A DNA stretch of 38,576 bases from Bacteroides sp. CAG:530 (GTDB lineage: Bacteria > Bacteroidota > Bacteroidia > Bacteroidales > Bacteroidaceae), in contig FR881216.1 in the NCBI GenBank assembly GCA_000434735.1, positions 1 to 38,576 of the forward strand, read 5' to 3'. A program made the translations under genes and the position numbers. The notes beneath the pieces were generated by a model, which did not search any database, had not been told where the DNA came from, and saw only the letters and a list, made by a program, of their open reading frames with translations. This document shows, piece by piece, positions 16,999 through 25,202 of the stretch. Each line of letters begins with the position of its first letter. The stretch's first letter is position 1.

Positions 16999-18930
16999 TT
17001 ATTGTTTAATGGTCAGTTCATCATGGTTCATGCGTTCCATGTACTGTTGTATCATCGCTTTCAGTTCTTTCTCCATGCTTTCTTGCTGAGGCACTTTTCC
17101 TACCAGGTTATCTTTCAGCAGCACATCGGTCTTGAAGGCATACATGGCTACTGTCTTTTCGCCGTCAAACTGAAGCATGTAGTCGCCTTTGAAGAACTGG
17201 TATATTCCGTCCAGGTAGTTCACGGCGTAAGTCTCTTCCATAGGCGTATGCAGTAAGTCGCATCCAAACGCCACATACGGCTTGTCGTAACCTAGGTAAC
17301 CCAATACCGTAGGCATAATGTCTATTTGTTGCGATATGCCGTTGCGTTCGCCCTGCAGACTGCCGTCGGGAGTATAGAATATGATAGGGATGGAGTGAAT
17401 ACCAGCCTCCGTCTGATACTCTGGATGCTCTGTCTGGTTGGTATGGTCGGCTGTCAGCACAAAGATGGTATTATTGAACCACGGCTCTTTTGATGCCGTT
17501 TCAAAGAATCGCTGCAGCGCATGGTCAGAGTAGCGTATGCACTTATGTATGGGCAGTGAGCTTTCCTTATACACATCCTTGTAACGCTCCGGAATATTGT
17601 ACGGGTGATGCGATGAGGCTGTGAATATGCCCGTGCAGAACGGCTGCTTGAACGTAGCCATCTTGTTGGCGAAGAACTGCAGGAACTCCTCGTCCCAGAT
17701 AGCCCAGTTGCCGTCGAAGTCTTCATCGTTATTATATTCTGTACGTCCGTAGTAGTCTTGGTATCCTGCCGAGCGCGAGAACGCCTGAAATCCCATAGAG
17801 CCGTTGGCTGCTCCGTGGAAGAAGGCGGTGTAATATCCTTTCTTATGCAGTTCTCCTGCCACGCTGGTCAGACTGTTTAGAGCAGCCGGAGTAAGCAAGA
17901 ACTTCTCTACAAACATAGGTATGCTCGACAGTGACGAAGGCATACCGTCTATGCTGGTACGTCCGTTGGCAAACGAGTAATCAAAGTACAAGCTCTTCTG
18001 TATAAGCGAATCGAGGAACGGAGTATATCCTTTATAATGTCCTCCTTCGAGTGTTTTATTTAGCGAGCCTACATATTCTTTTCCGAAGCTCTCAAGTATC
18101 AGCACCACCACGTTCTTGTTCTTGAACTGAACGCTATCGGCAGGCGTGTGTACCGGGTTGAACTGAGCCTCCATCTCTTCGCGGTTAGTGTAATACTGCG
18201 GAATTACGAAGGGCTTCTTGCCTATGGTGCGCAGTAACGAGAACGGCGTGTTCAGCACTATACCGGTTTCTATGGGGCGGTCTACATACTGATTGGCGTT
18301 GCTTATGGTAATGGGGCGTGTCTGTCGTGTCATGCCTCCGCGCATACCGAACATCGTGAACGGAACGCATACGCCCAAGGCTACTACATATACCGCGTAG
18401 TAGGGGATAAGTCGTTGGCGTACAGTGGTACGTGGCATTCTGTACAACTTATACATACCAAATGCCAACAGAAGCGTAAGCACTACCAGATACCAATGAT
18501 GCACAAACTCTATTCCTATGATGCGTCCCAAATTATCCTCGTTGGCAAACTGACTGAATACAGAGCCTGTAGTACGGCGGTTGGTGAACTGAAAGTACAC
18601 CGTATCCATCAAGTTGACAGATATACACAGGGTGTTGATAACTACATAAATCCATCGCACCACAGCATGATAGCGGTGTGTTTCTTTCCAGTGCAGAGGC
18701 AACAGATACAGCAGAATAATCAAGGCGTTGGCATACATTATAGCCGAAGTATCGAAGTAGATACCTCCCTTGCAAAGCTCCATCAGATGCCCGAACGTAA
18801 GGCCGTTGAACAGCGAAGCGTTCTCCCATAGAAATACTAATCGGCATATCATGAACACTACGTATGCCAATAAGATATTTATCAATAACGCCCCTACGTT
18901 GTAGAGGCAGTCTTTCCATTCCTTCTTCAT
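16999..18930 (-). CDS. LtaS/sulfatase-superfamily phosphotransferase, membrane-bound
   Basis: A 643-residue protein with five predicted N-terminal membrane spans (to about residue 195) and an extracytoplasmic alkaline-phosphatase-superfamily domain. Metal and nucleophile residues are visible: Glu280 in LILESFGKE, the nucleophile Thr325 in ANGRTSIDGMPS, and Asp495-His496 in TADHTNQ. A threonine nucleophile rather than Ser/Cys-x-Pro-x-Arg separates it from true sulfatases. Relatives transfer phosphoglycerol (LtaS) or phosphoethanolamine to surface glycans or lipids; Gram-negative Bacteroidota lack classical lipoteichoic acid, so the acceptor is unknown. It starts 4 bp after the GT87-like gene and is probably translated from the same message. 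It should not be counted among the polysaccharide sulfatases. Confidence 0.88.
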   Translation of the reverse strand: MKKEWKDCLYNVGALLINILLAYVVFMICRLVFLWENASLFNGLTFGHLMELCKGGIYFDTSAIMYANALIILLYLLPLHWKETHRYHAVVRWIYVVINTLCISVNLMDTVYFQFTNRRTTGSVFSQFANEDNLGRIIGIEFVHHWYLVVLTLLLAFGMYKLYRMPRTTVRQRLIPYYAVYVVALGVCVPFTMFGMRGGMTRQTRPITISNANQYVDRPIETGIVLNTPFSLLRTIGKKPFVIPQYYTNREEMEAQFNPVHTPADSVQFKNKNVVVLILESFGKEYVGSLNKTLEGGHYKGYTPFLDSLIQKSLYFDYSFANGRTSIDGMPSSLSSIPMFVEKFLLTPAALNSLTSVAGELHKKGYYTAFFHGAANGSMGFQAFSRSAGYQDYYGRTEYNNDEDFDGNWAIWDEEFLQFFANKMATFKQPFCTGIFTASSHHPYNIPERYKDVYKESSLPIHKCIRYSDHALQRFFETASKEPWFNNTIFVLTADHTNQTEHPEYQTEAGIHSIPIIFYTPDGSLQGERNGISQQIDIMPTVLGYLGYDKPYVAFGCDLLHTPMEETYAVNYLDGIYQFFKGDYMLQFDGEKTVAMYAFKTDVLLKDNLVGKVPQQESMEKELKAMIQQYMERMNHDELTIKQ

Positions 18931-18934
18931 TATC

Positions 18935-20113
18935 TTAGTCTTCTTTTGTCTGTGTACTGTAATCTTTTATCAGCATCTCGTAGCACAACTTTAGCCAGAT
19001 GATGGCTACCGGCAACGCCTTCAGCGCGTACGGATGTACGTAAGTCTTTCTAAGATATGCCGGAAACAAGTCCGACGGTGACATGCTGGTAAGTATAAAG
19101 GCGAATACCATCAATGCTATATCCCATCTGTTTCGTTTCCACGGTGCGGTTACATACCATATAGCCACACCCATGAAGGCGATGATGTACGTGCTCGATT
19201 CGCTTCCGGTGCTGAACAGCACTACAAACATCAGTACCGATGCCAGTAGCGCATAGCGGAATGCTGCGTTCTTGTATTGCTTTAACCGTAAGTAGGGCAG
19301 GCCGAACAAAGCCATGCCGGGTACTATGAGCCATAAGTCGGAGTAAGTGGCGCATCCCGAAATCTTACGTACCAAGCCCAGTATAGACACGTTCTGTCCT
19401 TGCGAGAACATGTTCAGTCCGTTCTTCTCTGCCAGACTCTCGTACCATCCCTGGTATTGCGCTATGATGTACTCCGGACTGCTTATAAGCATAGGGGCAA
19501 CGAAGCACACCGCACACCATCCGATGAACGACAATATGAATTTCATTTTATGTTTAGAGAAGAAGAAGAATGCCAAGCCCACTATGCCGTATAATTTTAC
19601 AAATGTACCTATCACTATGAGTAGCGTAGCCCAGATATCTTTTTCTTTTTCTATGCAGTAGAATGTAGCTATGATAATGGCTGCTATGGCTATGTTGAAT
19701 TGCGACATGAATAAGGCAGTAAGCAACTCGTGCGTACAAAACCAGTATATGAATACCTTCTTTCGGTAGTCTATAGGCAGACAGCGTGTAGCCCAGAACA
19801 GCGATAATGAGAGGGCTATAAGCCAGAAAAGCAGTCCTATCCATTCGGGCATCAGAGCGAATGGAGCTATTACCAAGCTGAAAAACGGACCGTAGTGGTT
19901 AGTGTCGAAATACTCCTGCGGATATTCGGTGTATAGCGAAACCTTATCCCACGTATGCCAAAACACACCGCGAAATATAAGGTAGTTATTATGCTTGTGT
20001 ATCTTCAGCAGAGCCGCTATCAGGGGCAACAGCATCCACAGTCCCCAGAGGGTGCGTTCGTCGCTGAAGAACGGTCGCTTAAAGAACTCTTTGGTATCTT
20101 GTATCAGTTTCAT
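18935..20113 (-). CDS. GT87/DUF2029-like membrane glycosyltransferase
   Basis: A 392-residue polytopic protein with about ten hydrophobic segments. The conserved block with YFDTNHYGPFFSLVIAPFAL near residue 70 is typical of the DUF2029/GT87 family of GT-C fold enzymes (for example mycobacterial PI-mannosyltransferases), which use polyprenyl-phosphate sugars on the outer face of the inner membrane. Its gene overlaps that of GtrA by 4 bp (ATGA) and is two genes from a GtrB-like transferase, the module that supplies such donors. The sugar and the acceptor are unknown. Family assignment is good; substrate is not inferable. Confidence 0.82.
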   Translation of the reverse strand: MKLIQDTKEFFKRPFFSDERTLWGLWMLLPLIAALLKIHKHNNYLIFRGVFWHTWDKVSLYTEYPQEYFDTNHYGPFFSLVIAPFALMPEWIGLLFWLIALSLSLFWATRCLPIDYRKKVFIYWFCTHELLTALFMSQFNIAIAAIIIATFYCIEKEKDIWATLLIVIGTFVKLYGIVGLAFFFFSKHKMKFILSFIGWCAVCFVAPMLISSPEYIIAQYQGWYESLAEKNGLNMFSQGQNVSILGLVRKISGCATYSDLWLIVPGMALFGLPYLRLKQYKNAAFRYALLASVLMFVVLFSTGSESSTYIIAFMGVAIWYVTAPWKRNRWDIALMVFAFILTSMSPSDLFPAYLRKTYVHPYALKALPVAIIWLKLCYEMLIKDYSTQTKED

Positions 20114-20544
20114 GCGTTATCGGTTTTGGTTTTACTTTTGTGCTTAAACACCCATCGCAGCAGTACGAAGTTGGTAGGTACGGCTATCATCAGTACAAAG
20201 ATAGGGGCAATGAGTCGGGGCACGCCTATCTGCAAGAATGCGTTGAACAGGAATATGTGCAGCAAGTAGTTCACCAGATGGCTCAGTCCGAATCCGGCGG
20301 CTTTCTTGGCCGAAGGCGAACGGCGGAAGGTGATGTACGATGTAAGGAAGAAGTTGCACACCAGGCTCGTTAAATACCCCACGGTGTACGCTATATTCAC
20401 CTCTATGTACATCTGCAGCAGGCAGTAGATGCCATAATGTATTCCTGCGGCTATGGTGCCCACTATGCAGAAGCGCAAGAACTCGTATATCTTGTCCTTG
20501 TGCTCGGGGAAATGGGTGTCTATATAATTAGATAGATTCATCAT
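20110..20544 (-). CDS. GtrA family membrane protein
   Basis: A 144-residue protein with four membrane spans and the GtrA-like pattern (FLRFCIVGTIAAGIHYGIY near the N-terminus, then FLTSYITFR). GtrA proteins are thought to flip polyprenyl-phosphate-linked sugars made by a GtrB-type GT2. Both neighbours support this: it overlaps the GT2 gene upstream and the GT87-like gene downstream by 4 bp each, a sign of translational coupling. Confidence 0.88.
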   Translation of the reverse strand: MMNLSNYIDTHFPEHKDKIYEFLRFCIVGTIAAGIHYGIYCLLQMYIEVNIAYTVGYLTSLVCNFFLTSYITFRRSPSAKKAAGFGLSHLVNYLLHIFLFNAFLQIGVPRLIAPIFVLMIAVPTNFVLLRWVFKHKSKTKTDNA

Positions 20545-21500
20545 TCATGGTCGCTCTGTGCGTCGTCTGTCTTATCCCAAAGAATGCTTTCTATGTTATA
20601 CAGAGGACGATGTTTTACTTCAATATATATTTTCCCGATATACTCTCCTATGATGCCGATAGACAGCAACAGCAGTCCGCCTATAAACCATATAGACAGC
20701 ATGATAGACGGCCATCCGGGCACAGCCAGATGCTCAACGTATATGAACATACACACGCTAACCAGCAGGCAGAATATGCCGGCGGTAAATATAAGCGATA
20801 TAGGCTTGGTAGAAAACGAGGTAATCCCGTCGGCTGCCAAGGTGAACATTTTCTTCAGGGTATATTTAGACTGTCCGGCGGTGCGTGCGCTAATCACGTC
20901 TTCTACTGTGGTCGATGGATATCCTATCATCGGAATCAATCCTCGCAGATACAAGTTTCGCTCTTCAAAGTGCGACAGCTGCTCTAACGTTCTTCTGCTC
21001 ATCAGTCTGAAGTCGGCATGGTTATACACGGCTTTCACGCCCATAGCCTGCTGAAACTTATAGAACATCAGTGCGGTATTCTTCTTGATGAACGAGTCGC
21101 CTTGGCGCGATACCTTTACGCCGTAAACTATGTCGTATCCCTCGTGGTACTTGTCAATCATACGCTCTAAGGCGTTTAGATCGTCTTGAAGGTCTACGTC
21201 TATGGTTATAACAGCGTCACAATGATCTTTGGCAGTCATCATGCCTGCCATTATAGCGTTTTGGTGTCCTACGTTCTTGGCCAAGTTAACCCCTCTGAAG
21301 TAACGGTTGTCATTGTGCAACTGCTTTATCAGCTGCCATGTATTGTCGCGGCTACCGTCGTTTACCAGCAGCACAAAGCTGTCGGGCGCTATCTTCTGTT
21401 TCGCCACCAGTCCGTCAAGCAGAGCCGTAAGTCGCTCGCCCGACTGCAGCAAAACCTCGTGCTCGTTATTGCACGGGCATACTATACCGAGTTTCATCAT
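20541..21500 (-). CDS. GtrB/DPM-type glycosyltransferase, GT2
   Basis: A 319-residue family 2 glycosyltransferase with an N-terminal GT-A domain: NDGSRDNT at 47-54, LAKNVGHQNA, the metal-binding Asp101-Val-Asp103 in ITIDVDLQDD, and two C-terminal membrane spans (about 230-255 and 263-290). This matches bactoprenol glucosyltransferase GtrB, ArnC and dolichol-phosphate mannose synthase. It would transfer a sugar from a nucleotide donor to a polyprenyl phosphate on the cytoplasmic side, for flipping by the neighbouring GtrA. The sugar cannot be told. It overlaps the deacetylase gene upstream by 4 bp. Confidence 0.9.
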   Translation of the reverse strand: MMKLGIVCPCNNEHEVLLQSGERLTALLDGLVAKQKIAPDSFVLLVNDGSRDNTWQLIKQLHNDNRYFRGVNLAKNVGHQNAIMAGMMTAKDHCDAVITIDVDLQDDLNALERMIDKYHEGYDIVYGVKVSRQGDSFIKKNTALMFYKFQQAMGVKAVYNHADFRLMSRRTLEQLSHFEERNLYLRGLIPMIGYPSTTVEDVISARTAGQSKYTLKKMFTLAADGITSFSTKPISLIFTAGIFCLLVSVCMFIYVEHLAVPGWPSIMLSIWFIGGLLLLSIGIIGEYIGKIYIEVKHRPLYNIESILWDKTDDAQSDHE

Positions 21501-22288
21501 TTTTTCAACTCTTTCTTCTTTAAGTCTGTAAACTTAGAGAACGTAACAAACGGCTGACCTTTCTTCTTGAAGTACACTATGAAATCGTTCAAGCGTTTCA
21601 CCATAGCCATGCCAGCGTGATTCTTTATGATGAACGGCATCTTCAGTTCCGGATGCTCGCCCAGTTCATAGAACTCCCACGGATGGAAATACGTCACCAT
21701 ATACCCGTCGTGCTTCACTGTAACGTTACACATCCATCGATACAGCGCCGCCGGCAAGTTGTGATACGACAGCCAGAAAAGCGGGAAGCGCACCCACGGA
21801 GTAACCGAAGCCGGAATCTGCAGCACGTTCTCTTTCATGAAATACGTTCTTGGAGTAGACAGATGCATGTATCTGCCCGGAATGAAAGTAGGGTTCAATG
21901 ACGAGTTATACTCATAGCCCGCGTTGTAAATCTCCTGTTCGGGCACAGGCATCATGCGTGCCTGTCTGTATCCTCTGATCTTGATACCCATCATCTCTTC
22001 GAGCACCTCTTTAGATTTCTTTAAATCTTCTACCTTAAAAGTCCAGTGATTGTAGCCATGCGAGGCTATTTCGTGCCCCTCATCCTTTATTCTGTTCATC
22101 ACCAGGGGCGAATGTGTGGCAAAGTTGGCAGTGCAGAAGAAAGTGGCCTTAACCCCGTTCTGTTTCAAGCAGTCTAAAATGCGGTTTGTACCGATGGTTG
22201 AAATGCGTACCTGTTCCTCTAGCGGTATGTCAACATTATGCTCGCGCGGAACGTCAAATTCTTCTGTATCAAAGCTCAATAGTATCAT
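21497..22288 (-). CDS. Polysaccharide deacetylase (NodB-like) family protein
   Basis: A carbohydrate esterase 4-type protein of 263 residues. I start it at MILLSFDTEEFD because the conserved catalytic DTEE motif follows at once; an in-frame ATG at 22384 would add 32 residues, but it lies in the divergent promoter region, within 11 bp of the plus-strand gene. Zinc-site histidines are visible in ASHGYNHW. No signal peptide is seen with this start, so it would be cytoplasmic, as in the PuuE/DUF3473-type branch that works on lipid-linked sugars. It is the first gene of the seven-gene envelope operon. The substrate is unknown; deacetylation of an N-acetyl sugar on a lipid carrier is a reasonable guess. 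Confidence 0.85.
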   Translation of the reverse strand: MILLSFDTEEFDVPREHNVDIPLEEQVRISTIGTNRILDCLKQNGVKATFFCTANFATHSPLVMNRIKDEGHEIASHGYNHWTFKVEDLKKSKEVLEEMMGIKIRGYRQARMMPVPEQEIYNAGYEYNSSLNPTFIPGRYMHLSTPRTYFMKENVLQIPASVTPWVRFPLFWLSYHNLPAALYRWMCNVTVKHDGYMVTYFHPWEFYELGEHPELKMPFIIKNHAGMAMVKRLNDFIVYFKKKGQPFVTFSKFTDLKKKELKK

Positions 22289-22309
22289 ATTCCTAATATA
22301 TAATCTGCA

Positions 22310-22317
22310 CAAAAATA
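22310..22317 (-). promoter_or_regulatory. Promoter -7 box (TATTTTTG) of the envelope operon
   Basis: The minus strand reads TATTTTTG, an exact TAnnTTTG match, 21 bp before the deacetylase ATG at 22288. No TTTG at the normal -33 spacing was found, so only half of the promoter is visible. Confidence 0.4.
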
Positions 22318-22359
22318 GCAATAAAAATACAAACCGATGGCGGGTTTTGTATTTTTTCA

Positions 22360-22367
22360 TACATTTG
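22360..22367 (+). promoter_or_regulatory. Promoter -7 box (TACATTTG) of the GT4 gene
   Basis: An exact TAnnTTTG match on the plus strand, 27 bp before the ATG at 22395. It supports a divergent promoter pair in the 22289-22394 gap. A -33 TTTG at normal spacing was not seen. Confidence 0.4.
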
Positions 22368-22394
22368 CTATAAATACCAAGCATTTACCACGAA

Positions 22395-23531
22395 ATGAAG
22401 ATAGGTTTTGACGCAAAACGGGCTTCACAGAACCGTACTGGATTAGGAAATTACAGTAGGTTCGTACTTCAGATTTTATCTGACTTCGCGCCCCAGAATG
22501 ACTATGTGCTATACATCCCCGATGAACAGAAAGAACAGCTGCTGGCTTCTGTAAAGGGTACCTTCAAAAAGGCATACCCGGCAGAAGGCGTATGGCGTAA
22601 GCTCCGCTCTCTGTGGAGGGTGTGGGGAATAACGTCCGACATACAGAAAGACGGACTCGATATATACCACGGACTCAGCAACGAGCTTCCGCTCAATATA
22701 CGCAGGGTAGGCGGAAGTACCAAGTACATCGTGACCATACACGATTTGATATTCCTTCGCTACCCCGAATGCTATCCGCTTATAGACCGCACCATCTACG
22801 ACTATAAGTTCAAGAAAGCCTGCGTACAGGCCGACCGTATCATCGCGGTTAGCGAGTGCACCAAGCGCGATATCGTTCAGCTCTATAACATCAATCCCGA
22901 TAAGATAGACGTGGTGTACCAGGGCTGCGACGATGCGTTTAAGCATCCCGTATCGGGCGATAAGAAAGAAGAAGTGCGAAAGCGTTACAACCTGCCCGAT
23001 AAGTACGTGTTCTACGTGGGCAGCATAGAGCGCCGTAAGAACCTTATGCTGCTGGCTCAGGCCATGACCCACCTTGACGAGAGTTACCGTGTGGTGGCGG
23101 TAGGAAAGCATACTCCCTATGCCGACGAGGTAACCGCTTATCTCAAGAAGAACAAGATGGAGCACCGCATGCAGATGCTGCACAACGTGCCCTTTGCCGA
23201 TCTTCCAGCCCTGTATCAGATGGCAGAGACATTTGTCTACCCGTCGCGTTACGAAGGCTTCGGCATACCTCTGCTTGAGGCTCTTAACAGTGGAGTTCCT
23301 GCCATAGGCGCACACGGCTCTTGTCTGGAAGAAGCCGGCGGACCGTCATCGCTCTACGTAGCCCCCGACGATCATCATGCCTTGGCAGATGCCATACGCC
23401 GCACGTATATCGACATACCATTGCGCCAGCGAATGATAGCCGAAGGAAAAGAATACGCCCTTCGTTTCGAGCCAGAACCCATAGCCCGCAGGTTGCTCGA
23501 TATATACCAATCGGTATGCCGTGAAGGATAA
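22395..23531 (+). CDS. Glycosyltransferase family 4 (GT-B fold)
   Basis: A 378-residue retaining glycosyltransferase. The C-terminal half has the family 4 donor site: YVGSIERRKNLMLL (about 208-221), then FVYPSRYEGFGIPLLEAL with the E-x7-E pair (about 282-299). The N-terminus begins with KIGFDAKRA, common in mannosyltransferase-like GT4 enzymes; no membrane span is seen, so it is cytoplasmic or peripheral. It is transcribed away from the envelope operon through a shared 106-bp gap, which suggests a related role in building a surface glycan. The sugar donor is unknown. Confidence 0.9.
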   Translation: MKIGFDAKRASQNRTGLGNYSRFVLQILSDFAPQNDYVLYIPDEQKEQLLASVKGTFKKAYPAEGVWRKLRSLWRVWGITSDIQKDGLDIYHGLSNELPLNIRRVGGSTKYIVTIHDLIFLRYPECYPLIDRTIYDYKFKKACVQADRIIAVSECTKRDIVQLYNINPDKIDVVYQGCDDAFKHPVSGDKKEEVRKRYNLPDKYVFYVGSIERRKNLMLLAQAMTHLDESYRVVAVGKHTPYADEVTAYLKKNKMEHRMQMLHNVPFADLPALYQMAETFVYPSRYEGFGIPLLEALNSGVPAIGAHGSCLEEAGGPSSLYVAPDDHHALADAIRRTYIDIPLRQRMIAEGKEYALRFEPEPIARRLLDIYQSVCREG

Positions 23532-23568
23532 AACAGAGACTAAATTTTTTAGTATTCTGATTTTTCTA

Positions 23569-23576
23569 TACTTTTG
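23569..23576 (+). promoter_or_regulatory. cysS promoter -7 box (TACTTTTG)
   Basis: An exact TAnnTTTG match 32 bp before the cysS ATG. A T-rich run (about 23544-23550) sits where the -33 TTTG would be, but it is not an exact match. Confidence 0.5.
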
Positions 23577-23608
23577 CGTTTTGTATATACACTCAATATT
23601 AAACGATT

Positions 23609-25087
23609 ATGGAAAATAAACTGACCATTTATAATACTCTTAGTCGCACTAAAGAACAGTTCGCTCCGCTCAACGCCCCTCATGTGGGCATGTACGTATG
23701 CGGTCCTACTGTATATGGCGACGCACACTTGGGACACGCTCGTCCTGCCATCACCTTCGATATCCTGTTCCGCTACCTCAAGCAGTTGGGATATAAAGTG
23801 CGCTACGTACGTAACATTACCGATGTAGGCCACTTGGAACACGACGCTGACGAAGGCGAAGACAAAATCGCTAAGAAAGCCCGTCTGGAGCAGTTGGAGC
23901 CAATGGAAGTAGTGCAGTACTACACCATCCGCTACCACGATGCCATGACCGCGCTCAACGTGCTTCCGCCAAGCATAGAACCACACGCTTCGGGTCATAT
24001 CATAGAGCAGATTCAGCTGGTGAAAGAAATCCTCGACAACGGATTCGCTTACGAAAGCAAAGGCTCTGTGTACTTCGATGTAAATAAATACAACCAGAAA
24101 CACCACTACGGCATCTTGTCGGGACGTAACCTTGACGATGTGCTTAACACTACCCGCGAGCTCGACGGACAGGACGAAAAGCATAACCCTGCCGACTTCG
24201 CTCTCTGGAAGTGCGCTCAGCCCGAACACATCATGCGCTGGCCGTCGCCGTGGAGCGATGGATTCCCCGGATGGCACTGCGAGTGTACAGCTATGGGACG
24301 CAAGTATCTGGGCGAGACATTCGACATTCACGGTGGAGGTATGGACTTAATCTTCCCTCACCACGAGTGCGAGATTGCTCAGGCTGTGGCTTCACAAGGA
24401 CATCCTATGGTGCGTTACTGGATGCATAACAACATGATTACCATCAACGGACAGAAGATGGGTAAATCGCTTGGCAACTTCATCACCCTCGATGAGTTCT
24501 TTACCGGCTCTAACAAGTTGCTTACTCAGGCATACGCCCCGATGACCATCCGTTTCTTCATCCTTCAGGCACACTACCGCAGCACGGTAGACTTCAGCAA
24601 CGAAGCTCTTCAGGCTGCCGAAAAGGGATTGGAACGACTGATGGAAGGTATCAAGAACCTCGACCGCATCACTCCTGCCAAGGCTACTACAGGTATTGAA
24701 CCTGCTGGTCTGCGCGAGAAGTGCTTCGACGCTATGAACGATGACTTGAATACTCCTATCGTCATCTCTCACCTGTTCGACGCTATCCGCATGATTAATA
24801 CGGTAATCGACAAGAAGGCCACTATCAGCGCCGAAGATTTGGAAGAGATGAAGTCGGTATTCCACCTGTTCGCGTTCGACCTTTTGGGCTTGAAAGAAAA
24901 CGCCGAGAACAACGCTGCCCGCGAAGAAGCCTTCGGCAAGGTAGTAGACATGTTGCTGGAAGAGCGCATGAAGGCCAAAGCCAACAAAGACTGGGCTACC
25001 AGCGACAAGATCAGAAACACCCTAGCCGACCTTGGCTTTGAGGTAAAAGATACAAAAGACGGCTTTACCTGGAGACTGAACAAGTAA
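23609..25087 (+). CDS. cysS: Cysteinyl-tRNA synthetase
   Basis: A 492-residue class I aminoacyl-tRNA synthetase that charges tRNA-Cys in the cytoplasm. All marks are present: CGPTVYG with zinc ligand Cys31, the HIGH-type HLGH at 40-43, the WHCECTAM and FPHHECE zinc/cysteine-site segments, KMGKS as the KMSKS loop (283-287), and a C-terminal anticodon-binding helical domain ending in DTKDGFTWRLNK. The length is normal and the gene appears intact. Its last 168 coding bases plus terminator (24920-25155), and a short piece around KMGKS (24446-24486), recur about 12.3 kb downstream as a broken copy. The gene therefore seems to mark the left edge of an inserted block. Confidence 0.97.
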   Translation: MENKLTIYNTLSRTKEQFAPLNAPHVGMYVCGPTVYGDAHLGHARPAITFDILFRYLKQLGYKVRYVRNITDVGHLEHDADEGEDKIAKKARLEQLEPMEVVQYYTIRYHDAMTALNVLPPSIEPHASGHIIEQIQLVKEILDNGFAYESKGSVYFDVNKYNQKHHYGILSGRNLDDVLNTTRELDGQDEKHNPADFALWKCAQPEHIMRWPSPWSDGFPGWHCECTAMGRKYLGETFDIHGGGMDLIFPHHECEIAQAVASQGHPMVRYWMHNNMITINGQKMGKSLGNFITLDEFFTGSNKLLTQAYAPMTIRFFILQAHYRSTVDFSNEALQAAEKGLERLMEGIKNLDRITPAKATTGIEPAGLREKCFDAMNDDLNTPIVISHLFDAIRMINTVIDKKATISAEDLEEMKSVFHLFAFDLLGLKENAENNAAREEAFGKVVDMLLEERMKAKANKDWATSDKIRNTLADLGFEVKDTKDGFTWRLNK

Positions 25088-25155
25088 TAAGCTTTCTAAA
25101 TATAAACCGCGCCGCATGAAGTCGATAAGATTTTATGCGGCGCGTGTTGTTTTTA
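24920..25155 (+). repeat. cysS 3' end and terminator, left copy of a direct repeat
   Basis: This stretch matches 37258-37490 in the same orientation. From 24947 to 25155 and from 37282 to 37490 both copies are exactly 209 bp with about seven base differences by eye. A second small block (24446-24486 versus 37216-37256, two differences in 41 bp) precedes the right copy. Similarity stops right after the terminator T-run. Confidence 0.9.
25108..25144 (+). terminator. cysS terminator
   Basis: CGCGCCGCAT (25108-25117) pairs perfectly with ATGCGGCGCG (25135-25144), followed by TGTTGTTTTT. It is a strong rho-independent terminator. The same hairpin is found at 37443-37479. Confidence 0.9.
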
Positions 25156-25159
25156 ATTT

Positions 25160-25190
25160 ATTTATCAACTATTGCCCCTTGTTGATAAAT
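25160..25190 (-). terminator. Hairpin at the end of the sulfatase operon
   Basis: ATTTATCAAC (25160-25169) pairs with GTTGATAAAT (25181-25190) around an 11-nt loop, 12 bp beyond the last sulfatase stop at 25203. There is no T-run on the minus strand, so it may be a 3'-end stabiliser rather than a classical terminator. Confidence 0.5.
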
Positions 25191-25202
25191 TATGCGGTTA
25201 TG

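Noticed and set aside
16999..18930. A sixth polysaccharide sulfatase
   Set aside because: It belongs to the same superfamily but has a Thr nucleophile in NGRTS, N-terminal membrane spans and no Ser/Cys-x-Pro-x-Arg motif, so it is an LtaS-type phosphotransferase.
22509..23315. A 268-codon minus-strand frame opposite the GT4 gene
   Set aside because: Antisense shadow of a strongly conserved glycosyltransferase, without any domain of its own.
23549..24331. A 260-codon minus-strand frame opposite cysS
   Set aside because: cysS is certain on the plus strand; the antisense frame shows no protein family pattern.
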